Positions 8,461-17,775 are shown, counted from the first letter of the stretch. The stretch is 64,000 bases of DNA from Prosthecodimorpha staleyi (GCF_018729455.1 NZ_JAHHZF010000004.1:248001-312000), one strand, 5' to 3'. Numbers and translations are program-made. Notes: generated by a model from the sequence alone, not told the origin.

Positions 8461-9627
8461 ATGACCATCATCACCCGCGACCCTCCGAAATTGGATGTCG
8501 TGCCCGACGGCGATCCGCGCGACCGCGGCGGCCCGGCCCAGCCGCTGCTGATCGCGCAGGACCTGAAGAAGTGGTTCCCGGTCCGCGGCGGCCTGCTCAA
8601 CCGGGCCATCGGCCATGTCCGCGCCGTGGACGGCGTCACATTCCAGGTGCTGAAGGGCGAAACGCTCGGCATCGTCGGGGAATCGGGCTGCGGCAAGTCC
8701 ACCCTGGCCCGCCTGCTGATGCAGTTGATCCCGCACGATTCCGGCGTCCTGACCTTCGACGGCGACCCGGTCGGCGAGATGCGCGGCATCTCCATGAAGG
8801 AGTTCCGCAAGGCCGTGCAGATGGTCTTCCAGGACAGCTATTCCTCGCTCAATCCGCGCCTGCCGGTCGAGGACTCGATCGCCTACGGTCCCAAGGTGCA
8901 CGGCATGGCCGCCTCCGCGGCGAAGACGCTGGCGCGGGAACTGCTCGAGAAGGTCGGCCTGCGCTCCAACCTGTTCGGCCAGCGCTATCCGCATGAACTG
9001 TCCGGGGGACAGAAGCAGCGCGTCAACATCGCCCGCGCCCTCGCGCTGTCGCCCCGGCTCCTGATCCTCGACGAGGCGGTTTCGGCGCTCGACAAGTCGG
9101 TCGAGGCGCAGGTGCTCAACCTGCTCCGCTACCTGAAGCGCCACTTCAACCTGACCTATGTCTTCATCTCGCACGATCTGAACGTCGTACAATATATCTC
9201 CGACCGCGTTCTGGTGATGTATCTCGGACAGGTGGTCGAGATCGGACCGGTCGATGGAATCTATACGGCGCCCAAACATCCCTATACCCGCGCCCTGCTG
9301 ACCTCGCGCCTGTCCATGGATCCGGACGAGCGGATCGAGGATCCGCCGATCACCGGCGATCCGCCCAACCCGATCAATCCGCCGTCCGGCTGCCGGTTCC
9401 GCACGCGCTGCCCCTTCGCGGAGGCGGTCTGCGCCAGCGCCATGCCGACCCTGCCGAAATGGCTCGACGCGGACAGCCATGTCGCCGCCTGCCACATGCA
9501 CGATGCCGCCGGCGGCCACAGCCGATCCGGCAATCCGCCCGGCGTGCTCGATCCCCTGCATGCCCTCGCGCCGGCCGCCCGCAGCGCGGCGCCGGTCGTC
9601 CCCCTGCGTCCCGCCGTCGTGGCCTGA
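8461..9627 (+). CDS. ABC transporter ATP-binding protein, OppF/DppF type
   Basis: A 388-residue ATPase with Walker A GESGCGKST, signature LSGGQKQR, Walker B LLILDEA and the H-loop ISHDLN. The C-terminal oligopeptide-transporter domain has NPINPPSGCRFRTRCPFAEAVC, with cysteines in the usual family spacing. The start at 8461 is chosen because GGAGG lies 5 bases before it; an in-frame ATG-like start at 8443 overlaps the previous gene and lacks a site. The last ~60 residues are Ala/Pro-rich and not conserved in the paralogue at 21165. Confidence 0.92.
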   Translation: MTIITRDPPKLDVVPDGDPRDRGGPAQPLLIAQDLKKWFPVRGGLLNRAIGHVRAVDGVTFQVLKGETLGIVGESGCGKSTLARLLMQLIPHDSGVLTFDGDPVGEMRGISMKEFRKAVQMVFQDSYSSLNPRLPVEDSIAYGPKVHGMAASAAKTLARELLEKVGLRSNLFGQRYPHELSGGQKQRVNIARALALSPRLLILDEAVSALDKSVEAQVLNLLRYLKRHFNLTYVFISHDLNVVQYISDRVLVMYLGQVVEIGPVDGIYTAPKHPYTRALLTSRLSMDPDERIEDPPITGDPPNPINPPSGCRFRTRCPFAEAVCASAMPTLPKWLDADSHVAACHMHDAAGGHSRSGNPPGVLDPLHALAPAARSAAPVVPLRPAVVA

Positions 9628-9642
9628 ACAGGAGCCGAAACC

Positions 9643-10701
9643 ATGAGCTTCTTCTTCCGTTCCGCTCCGACGACCATGGCGCCGGCGCCGACCGCCGACG
9701 GCATCCGGCCGCTGGTCGAGGTCGAAGACCTCCAGGTCCGCTTCGTCTCGCGCGAGGCGACCGTGCACGCGGTCAACGGCGTCAGCTTCTCGCTGATGCC
9801 CGGCGAGGTCCTGTGCATCATCGGGGAATCCGGCTCCGGCAAGTCCGTGACCATGCGGGCCCTGATGCGCCTTCTCCCGACCCACAAGACCCGGATGTCC
9901 GGGCGCATGCGCGTCGGCGACAGGGACGTGCTGGCGCTGTCTCCGGCCGAACTGACCGCCATGCGCGGCGCACTGGTCTCGATGATCTTCCAGGAGCCGA
10001 TGACCGCGCTCGATCCGGTCTACACGATCGGCGACCAGATCGCCGAGACCGTGATGCGCCATACCGGCTGCAGCCGGGCCGCGGCGCTGCGACGCGGGCT
10101 GGAACTCCTCGAATTCGTCAAGGTTCCGTCGGCAGAGCGGCGGCTGAAGGCCTATCCGCACGAACTGTCGGGAGGACTGCGCCAGCGTGCCATGATCGCC
10201 ATGGCGCTGTCGTGCAATCCGAGCCTGCTGCTGGCCGACGAGCCGACCACCGCGCTCGACGCCACGGTGCAGATCCAGGTGCTGATCCTGATGCGCAAGC
10301 TGCAGAAGGACCTCGGCATGAGCGTCATCTTCGTCACCCACGATCTCGGCGTCGCCGCCCAGATCGCCGACAAGGTGGCGGTCATGTATGCCGGCCGGAT
10401 CGTCGAGATGGGCTCGGTCAAGGAGGTGCTGTCCAACCCGCAGCATCCCTATACGCGCGGCATGCTCGCCTCGACCGTGCACGGCCAGGACCGCGACCGC
10501 GACATCGAGGCGATTCCCGGCAGCCCGCCGGACATGCGCCGCCTCGCGCCCGGCTGCAGCTTCGCGCCGCGCTGCGCGCACGCCACCGAGGAATGCCTGG
10601 CATCCGCGCCGCCCGAAATCCGGATGGGCCCGGCGCGCGCCGTGCGCTGTTTCCGCGCCGGCCAGTTCGGCGCTCCATCCGCATCGCTCGCCATCGCCTG
10701 A
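9643..10701 (+). CDS. ABC transporter ATP-binding protein, OppD/DppD type
   Basis: The second ATPase of ABC operon 1, 352 residues. Walker A is GESGSGKS, signature LSGGLRQR, Walker B LLLADEP, H-loop VTHDLG; the C-terminal oligopeptide domain has [17 protein letters not shown]. It heterodimerises with the previous ATPase in this transporter class. Its paralogue is at 22259-23320. The isochorismatase-like gene starts 17 bases downstream, showing that hydrolases are co-expressed with the importer. Confidence 0.93.
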   Translation: MSFFFRSAPTTMAPAPTADGIRPLVEVEDLQVRFVSREATVHAVNGVSFSLMPGEVLCIIGESGSGKSVTMRALMRLLPTHKTRMSGRMRVGDRDVLALSPAELTAMRGALVSMIFQEPMTALDPVYTIGDQIAETVMRHTGCSRAAALRRGLELLEFVKVPSAERRLKAYPHELSGGLRQRAMIAMALSCNPSLLLADEPTTALDATVQIQVLILMRKLQKDLGMSVIFVTHDLGVAAQIADKVAVMYAGRIVEMGSVKEVLSNPQHPYTRGMLASTVHGQDRDRDIEAIPGSPPDMRRLAPGCSFAPRCAHATEECLASAPPEIRMGPARAVRCFRAGQFGAPSASLAIA

Positions 10702-10718
10702 TCCGAGGAGGACACGCC

Positions 10719-11426
10719 ATGCACACGGTTTCCATTCCGCAGTCGGTCGTCGACCGGGTCGTCGCCCGGCGCGGTTCGGCCCATCCCTTCTCCGATCTCG
10801 ATCCCGCCCGGACGGCCCTGGTGGTGGTCGATCTGCAGAACGGCTTCATGATGGACGGCGTCGGCCATGCCGTCTGCCCGACGGCGCGCGAGATCGTGCC
10901 CAACGTCAACCGGCTCGCCGCCACCGTCCGGGCGACCGGCGGCAAGGTCTTCTGGATCCGCAACACCCACTACGACGAGTGCTTCACGTCCTGGTCGATC
11001 CTCCATGACTACACCGTGCCGGACAAGCGCGCGCACCGCATCCGCTCGATGTCGGAAGACACGCTCGGCAACGAACTCTGGGCCGATCTCGACGTGAAGC
11101 CCGAGGACGACATGGTCCGCAAGACGCGCTTCTCGGCTTTCATCCAGGGTTCGTCGGATCTCGAACTGCGCCTACGCCGCCAGGGGATCGACACGCTGCT
11201 GATCACCGGCACGGTGACCAATGTCTGCTGCGAAACGACCGCGCGGGACGCCATGATGCTGAATTTCAAGACGATCATGATCACCGACGGCAATGCCGCC
11301 GCCAATGACGAAGAGCACAACGCCGCCCTGATCGCCTTCTACCTGACCTTCGGCGACATCCTGTCCACGGACGAGACCATCGCCTGCCTGGAGCGCAATG
11401 CCGGACTGAAGCTCGCCGCGGAGTGA
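10719..11426 (+). CDS. Isochorismatase-like cysteine hydrolase (copy 1)
   Basis: A 235-residue cytoplasmic hydrolase of the isochorismatase-like superfamily, which includes biuret, ureidoacrylate and N-carbamoylsarcosine amidohydrolases. The triad is visible: Asp38 in VVDLQNGF, Lys135 in RKTRF, Cys170 in TNVCCETTARDA. ATG 10719 has GAGGAGG upstream. It follows the ABC transporter genes closely, so it probably cleaves an amide or carbamoyl bond in the imported compound. A paralogue with the same N-terminal pattern (MH-x-x-x-IP) is at 17062-17775. Which amidohydrolase subtype it is cannot be told from sequence by eye. Confidence 0.88.
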   Translation: MHTVSIPQSVVDRVVARRGSAHPFSDLDPARTALVVVDLQNGFMMDGVGHAVCPTAREIVPNVNRLAATVRATGGKVFWIRNTHYDECFTSWSILHDYTVPDKRAHRIRSMSEDTLGNELWADLDVKPEDDMVRKTRFSAFIQGSSDLELRLRRQGIDTLLITGTVTNVCCETTARDAMMLNFKTIMITDGNAAANDEEHNAALIAFYLTFGDILSTDETIACLERNAGLKLAAE

Positions 11427-11483
11427 TCCGAGGCGGCCGGAACGCCGCAGAACCGGCCGCCTCCCCCCGGCCGGCACACCTGA

Positions 11484-11514
11484 CCGCCCGCTGCCCGCGA
11501 GGGGCAGCGGGCGG
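11484..11514. terminator. Strong stem-loop between hydrolase and asparaginase-like gene
   Basis: A perfect 13-bp GC-rich stem (CCGCCCGCTGCCC and its complement) with a 5-base loop lies 58 bases after the hydrolase stop, followed by CCTTTCC. It could be a partial terminator separating importer plus hydrolase from the downstream four genes. No promoter is obvious between it and 11620. Confidence 0.6.
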
Positions 11515-11619
11515 CCTTTCCGCCTCCCGATCTCCGGCACGAGCGCTCCCCGCCATCCGCGGGCGGGCAACGACCGTTCGCGCCCGTCCCCTCGAAGTCA
11601 TCCCCTCAAAGGACAGACC

Positions 11620-12621
11620 ATGCAGAAGCCCAAAGTCGCCGTCATCGGAACCGGCGGAACCATCTGTTCGATCGGTGTCGGGCCGTTCGACATCCTCGAC
11701 TACGGCGCCAACGAATGCATGCTGCATGCCGACGAGGTGGTGGCGAAGTTTCCGGAAGTGCACGAGCATGCCGAGGTGATCCCGGTCCGCTACAAGGCCG
11801 TGCCGAGCCCCAACATCCACTTCGCGGTCTGGAAGGACCTCGTCCTGATGATGGACGATCTGGTCGCCAAGACCCCCGATCTCGCAGGCATCGTCATCCT
11901 GCACGGCACGGCGAGCCTGGAGGAGACCGCCTATTTCCTGTCGCTGACCGCCAAGGTCGCGGTGCCGATCGTTGTGGTCGGCTCGCAGCGGCCGGCCTCC
12001 GCGCTGTCCACCGATGCCGGCATGAATCTCGCCAACGCGATCCGGACCGCGGCGGCGCCGGCATCGCGCGGGCTCGGCGTGCTGGTGCTGCTCAACGACG
12101 AGATCCACGCCGCACGCGAGGTGACCAAGACCTCGACCTTCCGCCTGCAGACCTTCCGGTCGCCGGATTTCGGCGTGCTCGGCCATGCCGACGGCGATGC
12201 GATCGTATTCTACCGCAAGCCGATCCGCCGGGCCGCCCCGGACACGGAGTTCGACATCCGCGACCTCGATGAGCTTCCGCGCGTCGACATCGCCTATGCC
12301 TATACGGGTTCGGACGGGACCGCCGCGCGGGCCTTCGTCGAGGCCGGGGCCAAAGGGGTCGTCTCGGCCGGCTTCGCGCCGGGCTTCGCCGGTCAGGGCG
12401 ATGCCGACGTGCTCAAGGCCGCGGTGGCCGAGAAGGGCGTGGTGGTCGTGCAGTCGACCCGAGCCGGATCCGGGCGGACCTTCCGCGGCAAGCGCCTGCG
12501 CGAGATGGGCTTTCTGATCGCCGACAATCTCAACCCGCAGAAGGCCCGCCTGCTGCTCTCGCTGGCGCTGACGCGGACTGCCGACCCGGCCGAAATCGAG
12601 CGCATGTTCCTGACCTATTGA
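11620..12621 (+). CDS. Asparaginase-family protein with altered substrate-binding residues
   Basis: A 333-residue protein of the L-asparaginase/glutaminase fold. The first catalytic Thr is present (Thr14 in TGGTI), as are Thr97 (HGT) and Lys170 (EVTKTSTF). However, the Asp that follows Thr97 in ordinary asparaginases (HGTD) is Ala98, and the Ser-Gln pair that binds the substrate alpha groups appears as Ser63-Pro64. Catalytic threonines without the amino-acid-recognising Asp suggest an amidohydrolase for a substrate other than asparagine, or a changed role. No signal peptide is seen, so it is cytoplasmic. It shares the operon with the importer and the isochorismatase-like hydrolase. Confidence 0.82.
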   Translation: MQKPKVAVIGTGGTICSIGVGPFDILDYGANECMLHADEVVAKFPEVHEHAEVIPVRYKAVPSPNIHFAVWKDLVLMMDDLVAKTPDLAGIVILHGTASLEETAYFLSLTAKVAVPIVVVGSQRPASALSTDAGMNLANAIRTAAAPASRGLGVLVLLNDEIHAAREVTKTSTFRLQTFRSPDFGVLGHADGDAIVFYRKPIRRAAPDTEFDIRDLDELPRVDIAYAYTGSDGTAARAFVEAGAKGVVSAGFAPGFAGQGDADVLKAAVAEKGVVVVQSTRAGSGRTFRGKRLREMGFLIADNLNPQKARLLLSLALTRTADPAEIERMFLTY

Positions 12622-12633
12622 AGGGGTACCGCC

Positions 12634-13551
12634 ATGACGGCGACCACGATCGATGCGCCGCGGATCGACCGGGTCGCGCGCGACCCGCGCCGGGGCATCC
12701 TCCTGATGGCGCTCGGCATCGCGCTCTTCTCGCTGCTCAATGCCGCGGTGAAATGGCAGTCGGAAACTTTTCCGATCAACCAGATCATATTCTTCCGCAA
12801 TGCCTTCGCGCTCATCCCGGTGCTCGTCATGGCCCGGCAGATGGGCGGGCTTCCGGCGCTGCGGACGGCACGGCCGCGCGAGCAGATCCTGCTGTCGCTG
12901 ATCTGGACCGGCGTCCTGGTCATGATGTTCGGCGCCTATCATCTCATGCCGCTGGCCGACGCCACCGCGATCTCCTTCCTGCAGCCGATCGTCGTCACCT
13001 TCCTGTCCGCGCCGCTGGCCGGCGACCGGGTCGGCTGGCGCGACTGGGGCGCCGTGCTGGTCGGCATCGCCGGGGTGCTGCTGATGGTCGATCCGACCGG
13101 CCAGGGATCGGTCTTCGGCGCTGTCCTTGCCTTTTCGGGCATGGTGCTGTCGGCCCTCTCGATGATCATGCAGCGCCGCCTCTCCCGGACCGAGACCTCG
13201 ATCTCGGTCGTCGTCTGGACGCTCGGCATCTCGGCATTGACCATGGTGCCGACGCTGCCCGCCGCCTGGGTAACGCCGACCGGCCCGCAGCTCGGCGGCC
13301 TGATCGCCATGGGGCTGGCCTCCGGCGCCTTCCAGTATCTGACCGTGCGCTCGCTCTACCATGCCAGCGCGGCGGCGGTGTCCGCGGTCAGCTACACCAA
13401 GATGATCTGGGCGATCGTGATCGGCTTCGTCGCATTCGGCGACGTGCCGACCCCGGCCGTCCTGCTCGGCACCCTGGTCATTCTGGTTTCGACCGTCCTT
13501 GCCTATCGTTCGGGGCGCAGGGATGCTGCGGCGCCGGATCCGACGCGCTGA
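12634..13551 (+). CDS. EamA/DMT-family transporter
   Basis: A 305-residue membrane protein with two EamA repeats of about five helices each (first: ILLMALGIALFSLLNAAVKW). Family members generally export small metabolites or amino acids. It starts 12 bases after the asparaginase-like stop, with AAGGGG upstream of the ATG. The pattern PLADATAISFLQPIVVTFLSAPL is shared with the EamA protein at 17814-18686. Likely role: efflux of a product or excess substrate of the amide pathway; not shown directly. Confidence 0.88.
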   Translation: MTATTIDAPRIDRVARDPRRGILLMALGIALFSLLNAAVKWQSETFPINQIIFFRNAFALIPVLVMARQMGGLPALRTARPREQILLSLIWTGVLVMMFGAYHLMPLADATAISFLQPIVVTFLSAPLAGDRVGWRDWGAVLVGIAGVLLMVDPTGQGSVFGAVLAFSGMVLSALSMIMQRRLSRTETSISVVVWTLGISALTMVPTLPAAWVTPTGPQLGGLIAMGLASGAFQYLTVRSLYHASAAAVSAVSYTKMIWAIVIGFVAFGDVPTPAVLLGTLVILVSTVLAYRSGRRDAAAPDPTR

Positions 13552-13566
13552 CCGGAGACATCCCGC

Positions 13567-14718
13567 TTGCAAGACCGCCTCGCTCCCCTGCGGGCCCTCG
13601 CGGCCGCCTTCGCGCCCGCCCGCTTTCCCTATCTGCGCTTCCTCGTCGCGCTCGGCATCGGCTGGTGCGGCGGCTATGCCTTCGCCTGGCTTCGGCTCCC
13701 GCTGCCCTGGATGCTGGGACCGATGTCGGTGCTGACGGTCGCCTCGCTGCTGCGCCTGCCGGTCGCCGCCCCCGCAGTCATCCGGCCGCCGATGACCGCC
13801 GTGATCGGCATCATGCTCGGCGCATCGTTCAAGCCCGACATGCTCGATCACATCGGCACGTGGTTCGCCACCATGCTGGGTCTCGCCCTGTTCGTGACCG
13901 CCTCGGCCTTCGCCTGCATCCTCTATCTGCACAAGGTCGCGGGCTTCGATCGCGAGACGGCCTATTTCTCGGGGATGCCCGGCGGGCTGGTGGAAATGAT
14001 CGAACTCGGCGAGCAGCGCGGGGCGGATCACAACACGATCGCGCTCGCCCATTCGGCCCGCATCCTGATGATCGTGTTCACCCTGCCGTTCCTGGTTCAG
14101 TGGCTGGAAGGGGTCTCGCTCGGCAACCGCAGCCAGCTCGGCGCAGGGTTGGCGGCGGCACCCTGGTCGGGCCTGGAACTGATGATCCTGTGCGGCTTCG
14201 CCGGCGCCTGGGCCGGCCGCCGGCTCGGGCTGCCCGGTCCCTACCTGCTCGGCCCGATGTTGGCCTCCGCGGCGATCCATGTCGCCGGCATCACCGACTT
14301 CACGCCGCCGCGGGAGATCGTCAATACCGCACAGATGGTGCTCGGCACGGTGCTCGGCTGCCGCTTCGCCGGCACGCCGCCGACGGCGATCCTGCGCGTC
14401 CTGCGGATCGCGCTCGGGTCGACCGCGATCCTGCTCGCCGTGACCATCGCCTTCGCCTGGGGGCTCGGCCGGCTGACCGGCCATGGCATGGTGCCGATCA
14501 TGCTCGCCTATTCGCCGGGCGGGCTCGCCGAGATGAGCCTCGTCGCGCTGGCATTGCACACCGACGTGGCCTTCGTTGCGGCACACCATATCGTGCGCAT
14601 CGTGCTGGTGATGGTCAGTGCCGGACCGATCCTCCGGCTGCTCGACCGGCTCGATCCGAAGCCGGCCCCGTCCTCGCATGCGTCCGCGCCGACGCCCCTC
14701 GATCAGGCCGCGGAATGA
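13567..14718 (+). CDS. AbrB-family integral membrane protein
   Basis: A 383-residue membrane protein with the duplicated AbrB unit, seen as repeated LPWMLGPM and LPGPYLLGPM segments and SPGGLAEMS near the C-terminus paired with MPGGLVEMI earlier. Despite the historic name (ammonia monooxygenase regulator) the sequence is entirely hydrophobic and looks like a transporter. The best start is TTG at 13567, preceded by GGAGA; no ATG lies nearby. It is the last gene of the rightward operon and converges with an EamA gene. Confidence 0.8.
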   Translation: MQDRLAPLRALAAAFAPARFPYLRFLVALGIGWCGGYAFAWLRLPLPWMLGPMSVLTVASLLRLPVAAPAVIRPPMTAVIGIMLGASFKPDMLDHIGTWFATMLGLALFVTASAFACILYLHKVAGFDRETAYFSGMPGGLVEMIELGEQRGADHNTIALAHSARILMIVFTLPFLVQWLEGVSLGNRSQLGAGLAAAPWSGLELMILCGFAGAWAGRRLGLPGPYLLGPMLASAAIHVAGITDFTPPREIVNTAQMVLGTVLGCRFAGTPPTAILRVLRIALGSTAILLAVTIAFAWGLGRLTGHGMVPIMLAYSPGGLAEMSLVALALHTDVAFVAAHHIVRIVLVMVSAGPILRLLDRLDPKPAPSSHASAPTPLDQAAE

Positions 14719-14776
14719 CAGGGTTCCGGTCCTCGGGGTTGCTGGACTCCGGCCGCGGGATCCCGGGCCGCCGGTC

Positions 14777-15778
14777 TCACTCGGCCGGCGCGCCGGCCGG
14801 TCCGGCGACCGGCGCCCTCCGGACGGCCCGCGACCGCTCGTAGACGATCGAGTAGACCGACGCTCCGACGATGATCGCCGCGCCGAACAGCGTGGCCGGA
14901 CTCGGCCCTTCGGCGAACAGCCAGAGGCCGAGACCGCTCGCATAGACGAGCCGAAGATAGTCGGCCGAGGCGACCGCGGCGGCCTCGCCGACACGGAAGC
15001 CCGCGAAGTTCAGGCTCTGACCGGCACCGGAGAGCAGCCCGACGGCAACCATCAGGAGCCATTCGGACCCGGTCGGCGGGACCCAGTTCAATGCTGCGGG
15101 GACGAGGAAGACCAGTCCGACCCCGATCGACTGATAGGCCATCACGGTGGTCAGCTGTTCCTTTTGGGCGAGCCGCCGGATGATGACCATGATCAGGCCG
15201 GCCGCCGCGGCGGAAATCAGCGACAGGAGGGCGTAGACGTCGAAGCCCTCCGCGGAAGGCCGCATCATGACCAGCACGCCGATGAATCCAAGAACCGTCG
15301 AGAACCAGCGCTGACGGGTGACGGTCTCGCCGAGGATCACGATGGCGAAGACGGTGACGAAGAAGCTCTTGGAGAAACCGATCGCGACCGCATCGGCCAG
15401 CGGCATGTGCACGATGGCCGCGAACCCGGCGCCCATCGCGATCACCGAAAGGGTGACCCGCAGCGCGTGAAGGCCCGGATAGGGCGTGCGGAAGGCCCTG
15501 ACCGGCGACCGCAGGACGGTCGGCGCGACGAACAGGGAGAGCACCGCCTGGCGGACGAACAGGATCTCGAGGATCGGAATTCGGGTACCGAGCACCTTGA
15601 TCAGCGCCGACATCACGGTGAAGAATATGCCGGAGAGCAGGATCCAGACGATTCCGCGCACGTTGGCGGGGATTTCGTCCCAGCGTCCGCGCAGGAGGCT
15701 CGATCGCTCGGCGGCCTGTTGGCGCCCGCGTCTCCAGAGTCCGGAGACGGCGCCCTGTCGGTGGTCTGGCATGAGCAT
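14777..15778 (-). CDS. EamA/DMT-family transporter
   Basis: A 333-residue two-repeat EamA membrane protein with a ~40-residue basic cytoplasmic N-terminus before the first helix (VRGIVWILLSGIFFTVMSALIK). It resembles the EamA protein at 1339-2574. A second ATG lies two codons inside the chosen start. It is transcribed divergently from the GntR gene and has an operator-like box about 30 bases upstream, so it is probably under direct GntR control; it does not form part of a longer operon. Confidence 0.88.
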   Translation of the reverse strand: MLMPDHRQGAVSGLWRRGRQQAAERSSLLRGRWDEIPANVRGIVWILLSGIFFTVMSALIKVLGTRIPILEILFVRQAVLSLFVAPTVLRSPVRAFRTPYPGLHALRVTLSVIAMGAGFAAIVHMPLADAVAIGFSKSFFVTVFAIVILGETVTRQRWFSTVLGFIGVLVMMRPSAEGFDVYALLSLISAAAAGLIMVIIRRLAQKEQLTTVMAYQSIGVGLVFLVPAALNWVPPTGSEWLLMVAVGLLSGAGQSLNFAGFRVGEAAAVASADYLRLVYASGLGLWLFAEGPSPATLFGAAIIVGASVYSIVYERSRAVRRAPVAGPAGAPAE

Positions 15779-15808
15779 CCCTGGCGAGGCCGCTGCGTAA
15801 CTTTACTG

Positions 15809-15820
15809 ATTGGATACGAA
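15809..15820. promoter_or_regulatory. Putative GntR operator box (ATTG-GATA-CGAA)
   Basis: ATTGGATACGAA matches the recurrent box at 11 of 12 positions. It is about 30 bases upstream of the leftward EamA start and 290 bases from the GntR start. Confidence 0.55.
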
Positions 15821-15835
15821 GGTTCGACTGAGGCA

Positions 15836-15846
15836 GTATTGAATAC
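15836..15846. promoter_or_regulatory. Perfect 11-bp palindrome GTATT-G-AATAC
   Basis: GTATTGAATAC is a perfect inverted repeat 15 bases from the neighbouring box and shares its TATTG / ATAC elements; FCD-type GntR proteins bind short TA-rich palindromes of this kind. It may be a second operator half controlling the same divergent promoter. Confidence 0.4.
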
Positions 15847-16109
15847 AGAGGTCAGTAGCCTCGCCGACGCCGCCGCGCAAGCCCGATAGGCCGAGAATGC
15901 TGCAATTTCGTGAGATTCCAGCGTGGTGATCCGGCCGCTGCGAGATTGCGTACGATTGGGCGATTGGACACTGGACAGGGTCCGCCGGCTCGGCTAGATG
16001 GCGGGCCCGGATCCTGCGGCCGATCTGCGGCGAGACGCGGCGGCCGGACGATATCGAGTAGAATTGCACGGCCCGCGCAGCGGGTTCGGGGAGGAGGACA
16101 GGTATCCCT

Positions 16110-16814
16110 ATGGCAACGCGCAGCCAAGCCGTCACCCGCACTCTTCGCAATGGGATCCTGAACGGGGAATACGCCGGCGGGATGCGGATGAACGAGATCG
16201 ATCTCGCCACATCCCTCGGCGTCTCGCGCACCCCGATCCGCGGCGCCCTGTCCACGCTCGCCGCCGAGGGGCTGCTCGACTATACCCCGAACAGCGGCTA
16301 CGCCGTCCGCAGCTATTCCTCCAAGGACATCGCGGCGACCTACGAGGTCCGCATCGCGCTTGAAGCCCTCGCCGCCCGTCTGGCCGCCGAACGGGGATTT
16401 TCGGACGAGGAACGCGGCCAGATGCACCGGGTGCTGAGCGAATCGGCCCAATTGGTCGACGAGCACCAATGGACCGAGGAGACCCGCGTCCGCTGGACCG
16501 ACCTCAATGAACAGTTCCACCAGATCATCCACCAGGCCGCCGACAATCCCTATCTGGTCGCCCTGATCCGGAAATCCCGCGACGTGCCGATCATCGCGCA
16601 TATCCGTTTCCAGTGGTTCGACGCCGAATTCCTGACCCAGGCCCATTGGGATCACATCGAAATCGCCGACGCCATCTTCAACCGGCAGCCCGCGCGCGCC
16701 GAGGCGCTGGAACGCGAACATATCTACCGCGCCGGCCGCCGGCTGGTGCAGCAGTGGAAGAAGGTCGAGGCCAAGAAGTCCGAAAAGGCTTCGCGGGTGC
16801 GCCCCGCCGCCTGA
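16110..16814 (+). CDS. GntR-family transcriptional regulator, FCD domain
   Basis: A 234-residue repressor-type protein: winged helix-turn-helix at about 5-70 (LATSLGVSRTPIRGALSTLAAEGLL is the recognition region) and an alpha-helical FCD ligand-binding domain at 80-220, with Asp/His metal-site candidates such as LNEQFHQIIHQAADN. FCD regulators usually sense the carboxylic or amino acid handled by nearby genes. Its gene stands alone in the centre of the amide block, and the ATTG-GATA-CAAT boxes in seven promoter positions around it make it the best candidate for the local regulator. ATG 16110 has GGAGGA upstream. Confidence 0.9.
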   Translation: MATRSQAVTRTLRNGILNGEYAGGMRMNEIDLATSLGVSRTPIRGALSTLAAEGLLDYTPNSGYAVRSYSSKDIAATYEVRIALEALAARLAAERGFSDEERGQMHRVLSESAQLVDEHQWTEETRVRWTDLNEQFHQIIHQAADNPYLVALIRKSRDVPIIAHIRFQWFDAEFLTQAHWDHIEIADAIFNRQPARAEALEREHIYRAGRRLVQQWKKVEAKKSEKASRVRPAA

Positions 16815-17061
16815 TCGGCACCCGCATCCGCCGATCCGGTCTTGCGGCCGGGCCCGCGGCGCCATCGCGCGCGCCGGATCGGTCTCCGAAGACCGTCCCG
16901 GCATCTGGGCGGCCGAACCGGCGCCAGCGCGGCCCGGCCTGCCCATTCTGGATCCAATCCGGTTCCCGTTCCGACCGGCGCGGACCCGCCACTCGCCAGG
17001 AGGCGGGCGGGATGGGTCTCCTGCCGTCCGCACCGGCGGCGCCGTCGCCCGGGCCGGCGGG

Positions 17062-17775
17062 CTACTCGGCCGCGTCCGCCAGCGCCGCCGCTCCGCCGGC
17101 CTCGATCATCGCCACCACCTCTTCGGTCGAGCGGACATCGGCAAACAGGGCCAGCATGTTGCCGAGAGTCGCGTTGTGCTCCTCGTCGGTCCGGCAGGCA
17201 TTGGCGTCCGACAGGAAGACGACCTTGTAGTTCATCATCATGGCGTCGCGCGCGGTCGATTCACAGCAGACATTGGTCGCCGTTCCGACGATCAGCAGGG
17301 TGTCGATGCCGGCCGCCTGGAGCCTCGCATGAAGGTCCGACGAACCTGGCACGAAGGCGCCGAAGCGTTCCTTTTCGATCGTCCAGTCCTGCGGCCGCAC
17401 GGTCAGGTCCGGATAGATGGCATGGCCAAAGCTGCCGCGGGTGAAGGCCTCGATCATCCGGCCGCGCAGGCCGGGCTCCATGAAATTGTCGAACCAGGTC
17501 CGCCAGCTCGCACGCGTCGCGTCGGTGACGGTGTTCTGGATATAGACGACCTGCCCGCCCGCCGCGCGCAGTGCGTCGCCGATGGCGTTGACGTTCGGCA
17601 CGATCTCGCGGGCATTGGCGATCTCCGACGGCTGGCCCGGCGCCATGAAGCCGTTCTGCAGGTCGACGACGATCATGGCCGTCCGGACCGGATCGATCCG
17701 GTCGAAGACATGCAGGCGGCCGCGCCGCTGCATCACGCGATCGATGACAAAGGAAGGAATGGCGATCTTGTGCAT
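17062..17775 (-). CDS. Isochorismatase-like cysteine hydrolase (copy 2)
   Basis: A 237-residue paralogue of the enzyme at 10719-11426. The triad is conserved: Asp38 (VVDLQNGF), Lys135 (EKERFGAF) and Cys170 (TNVCCESTARDA). The two copies differ mainly in the loop between residues 80 and 130, the region that shapes the pocket in this superfamily, so they may act on related but different amides. It lies 38 bases after an EamA gene in a two-gene leftward operon whose promoter region faces ABC operon 2. Confidence 0.88.
   Translation of the reverse strand: MHKIAIPSFVIDRVMQRRGRLHVFDRIDPVRTAMIVVDLQNGFMAPGQPSEIANAREIVPNVNAIGDALRAAGGQVVYIQNTVTDATRASWRTWFDNFMEPGLRGRMIEAFTRGSFGHAIYPDLTVRPQDWTIEKERFGAFVPGSSDLHARLQAAGIDTLLIVGTATNVCCESTARDAMMMNYKVVFLSDANACRTDEEHNATLGNMLALFADVRSTEEVVAMIEAGGAAALADAAE

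Larger units (their letters stand above)
15779..16109. promoter_or_regulatory. Divergent promoter region, EamA / gntR
   Basis: A 331-base gap between divergent genes. It contains a box at 15809-15820 and a palindrome at 15836-15846 (both listed) close to the EamA start. Between about 15850 and 16090 I see no further repeat or gene. Confidence 0.6.

Noticed and set aside
11281-14994. A 1237-codon open frame on the minus strand
   Set aside because: It lies opposite five well-supported genes, is a mix of Arg, Gly, Asp and His with no domain pattern, and follows from the high GC at third positions of the plus-strand genes.
15766-15781. TGGCATGAGCATCCCT at the start of the leftward EamA gene
   Set aside because: No GC at the -12 position and it lies within the first codons of that gene.
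16815-17061. Short GC palindromes in the gap between gntR and the hydrolase gene
   Set aside because: None forms a stem longer than six or seven bases; not separable from background in such GC-rich DNA.
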